Of a stretch of DNA of 5,789 bases, positions 4,871-5,789 are shown one piece after another. The notes under the pieces are model-generated. The model searched no databases. It was not told the DNA's origin and saw only the letters and a list, made by a program, of their open reading frames with translations. How positions within the stretch are numbered: the stretch's first letter is position 1; each line of letters begins with the position of its first letter. The DNA comes from an uncultured Oscillospiraceae bacterium (lineage in GTDB: Bacteria > Bacillota > Clostridia > Oscillospirales > Oscillospiraceae). The translations under genes and the position numbers were made by a program. The stretch lies in assembly GCA_910587505.1 (NCBI GenBank), contig CAJULD010000085.1, forward strand, positions 1-5,789, given 5' to 3'.

Positions 4871-4896
4871 AAAAAAGCCCGGTTTCGAGCTTTTTT
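4871..4896 (-). terminator. hairpin terminator, copy B
   Basis: On the minus strand AAAAAAGCTCG-AAAC-CGGGCTTTTTT gives an 11-bp stem with a U-G wobble, ending in T6. It begins 11 bases after the stop of the 4908-5306 gene and should end the DUF4314/zinc-ribbon transcript. Confidence 0.7.
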
Positions 4897-4907
4897 CTTT
4901 TTGCGTA

Positions 4908-5306
4908 TTATCCCAGCTTTGCACCGGGGAAGCGGGCAAGAAGCCGCTCCCAAATATCGCCGGTGCCGGTGGCCGCTTCCTCCATGACCGCAGTAAATGG
5001 GAATAGATAAAGCGCCAGCCCCGCGCCTGTATCCTCGTTTACCCACATCTGGTTTTCGCGTATATCCAATATAAAGTAGCAGGCGCAGCCCGCCGCCTTG
5101 TGATCCGCTATTTCCTGCCATGCTGTCTCGGAAATTTCCTCTGCCTGCGGTATCCGCTCTCCAAGTGGCAGGGGAGTACCGGCTGCACCGGCGCGGTTCT
5201 CATACAGAAAGCGGGCAAAATCCGCCAGCCCCGAAACCTCCGGGGCGGAATAATACCGGGATTTCCCGTCGCCTTTCAGTTCAAAAGCACACCCTTTATT
5301 CTTCAT
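4908..5306 (-). CDS. small protein of unknown function (132 aa)
   Basis: Starts MKNKGCAFELKGDGKSRYYS at ATG 5306 and ends FPGAKLG before TAA 4910-4908. The start overlaps the end of the zinc-ribbon gene by 11 bases, and its ribosome site (GGAGGTGACGGAGG) lies inside that gene, so translation is probably coupled. The protein is acidic and soluble, with a probable helix around SGLADFARFLYEN, a Pro/Gly loop (GTPLPLGERIP), another helix (ISETAWQEIADHK) and a Cys pair (GCACYF) before a possible strand. I see no complete metal site, signal peptide or membrane segment and do not recognise the family. Context suggests cargo of an integrative element. A hairpin terminator follows directly. Confidence 0.82.
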   Translation of the reverse strand: MKNKGCAFELKGDGKSRYYSAPEVSGLADFARFLYENRAGAAGTPLPLGERIPQAEEISETAWQEIADHKAAGCACYFILDIRENQMWVNEDTGAGLALYLFPFTAVMEEAATGTGDIWERLLARFPGAKLG

Positions 5307-5661
5307 CCTCCGTCACCTCCACAAAATAAAAATGCTCCAAAGCCTCCGCGTCAATGCCCTGTGCCAATAGAAAGCACTCCGCCTCCGGCTGGTTTGAAAA
5401 TATGCGGGGCTTTTCGTTTTCGTCCAACAGGTATTCCAACGCCTCATTCACGGTAATGCCGTCCACCGGGCGGGCCACCATGACCGGCGGCAGATATAGG
5501 CCGTCCTGCTCCCTTACCTCAAAGCTATACAGATCCTCGTCGCAGTAAAAGCACTGATAGCGGTACTCCGGGTTATCGGATTCATACACCGGATGGCCGC
5601 AGCGGTGGCAGACCATATCCGTGTTCTCGTAGAAGCGGCCTTCATGGAAAATCCCGCTCAT
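5296..5661 (-). CDS. zinc-ribbon protein of unknown function (121 aa)
   Basis: 121 residues starting MSGIFHEGRFYENTDMVCHR. Cys18 and Cys21 (CHRC) and Cys37 and Cys40 (CFYC) form two CxxC knuckles 15 residues apart, a typical zinc-ribbon (rubredoxin-like) fold that holds a structural zinc. The remaining 80 residues (PVMVARPVDGITVNEALEYL, then NQPEAECFLLAQGI and EHFYFVEVTEDEE) are acidic and look like mixed helix and strand. The start at 5661 overlaps the DUF4314 stop as ATGA, with GGAGGGCGG about 10 bases upstream inside that gene, and the end overlaps the next gene by 11 bases. This is a tightly coupled three-gene operon. The ribbon could bind nucleic acid or a partner protein, but nothing here shows which. 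Coding status is secure. Confidence 0.85.
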   Translation of the reverse strand: MSGIFHEGRFYENTDMVCHRCGHPVYESDNPEYRYQCFYCDEDLYSFEVREQDGLYLPPVMVARPVDGITVNEALEYLLDENEKPRIFSNQPEAECFLLAQGIDAEALEHFYFVEVTEDEE

Positions 5662-5789
5662 TCAAAATCACCGCCCTCCAAGATACGGATTTCGTCCTCG
5701 CCGTAAACCACACCGAGGCCGGAGCCGCAGTCCCAGCTTACAAAGACCGTCCCCGTATCATCCACGGATTTTACGGTTCCCCGGTCGCC
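5658..5789 (-). CDS. DUF4314 domain protein, C-terminal part
   Basis: The last 43 codons of a gene that enters at the right edge. They read GDRGTVKSVDDTGTVFVSWD and CGSGLGVVYGEDEIRILEGG, then DFE and TGA at 5660-5658. The GTVxxVDDTGxxxVxWDxGSxLxVVYGED pattern is what I know as DUF4314, a small SH3-like beta domain often found alone or at the end of proteins of conjugative elements and plasmids in Firmicutes. Its molecular role is not established to my knowledge. The stop overlaps the ATG of the zinc-ribbon gene (ATGA), so the two are coupled. The N-terminus is outside the window. Confidence 0.82.
   Translation of the reverse strand, partial: GDRGTVKSVDDTGTVFVSWDCGSGLGVVYGEDEIRILEGGDFE

Larger units (their letters stand above)
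4830..4896 (-). repeat. intergenic unit, copy B (terminator plus promoter)
   Basis: The second copy of the unit at 4375-4442. Differences lie mainly in the hairpin loop and between the blocks, and the presumed -35/-10 spacing is kept. Confidence 0.85.

Noticed and set aside
4375..4896. CRISPR-like or attachment-site repeat
   Set aside because: There are only two copies, about 455 bases apart with whole genes between, and they contain terminator and promoter geometry. There is no spacer array and no integrase.
4463..4987. Plus-strand open frame of 174 codons
   Set aside because: It runs antisense across two minus-strand genes and the intergenic unit, with no start context.

Overview
The window looks like DNA of a gut-type Clostridia (Bacillota, Lachnospiraceae/Oscillospiraceae-like). 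The reasons are strong AAGGAGG ribosome-binding sites and the resemblance, judged from memory, of the phage tail and capsid proteins, the PTS enzyme I, the old-yellow-enzyme/flavin-reductase pair and a DUF4314 gene to clostridial versions. Every supported gene is read from the minus strand. In transcription order the window runs from 5789 down to 1.

Right part (about 5789-4079): a cargo-type cluster like those of integrative elements or plasmids. It holds the end of a DUF4314 protein, a zinc-ribbon protein, two small unrecognised proteins and a third that is probably cut off at its 3' end. The first three overlap and are translationally coupled. The last two each sit behind a nearly identical intergenic unit: a hairpin terminator, then a probable promoter, then a ribosome-binding site.

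Middle part (about 4079-690): a chain of gene fragments. In order they are the mature domain of an HK97-type major capsid protein, the end of a phage amidase with LysM domain and its terminator, the first 16 codons of a SHOCT-type small gene, the C-terminal part of an old-yellow-enzyme-family oxidoreductase, the N-terminal part of a flavin reductase, the middle of PTS enzyme I (ptsI), and the tail end of a DUF2800 protein. The pieces meet inside coding sequence, with no spacer, at about 4079-4086, 3192-3205, 2650-2660, 1858-1868, 803-812 and 690-705. No junction keeps the reading frame. Two stretches look natively contiguous: amidase end, terminator and SHOCT start; and OYE end, spacer and flavin reductase start. 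The host-metabolism pieces are visibly more AT-rich than the phage pieces.

Left part (about 691-1): a normal-looking phage tail module. It has a tail assembly chaperone, a second overlapping frame probably reached by programmed -1 frameshifting at A-AAA-AAC (the lambda G/GT arrangement), a terminator hairpin, and the first codons of the tape measure protein.

The most interesting native biology is the frameshift signal and the duplicated promoter/terminator unit. The mosaic is the most striking structure. Because all its junctions are out of frame and inside genes, chimeric assembly or amplification is the leading explanation until reads are checked, with a decayed, deletion-riddled region as the alternative. 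I found no convincing new defence or CRISPR-like system, no tRNA or rRNA and no transposase.
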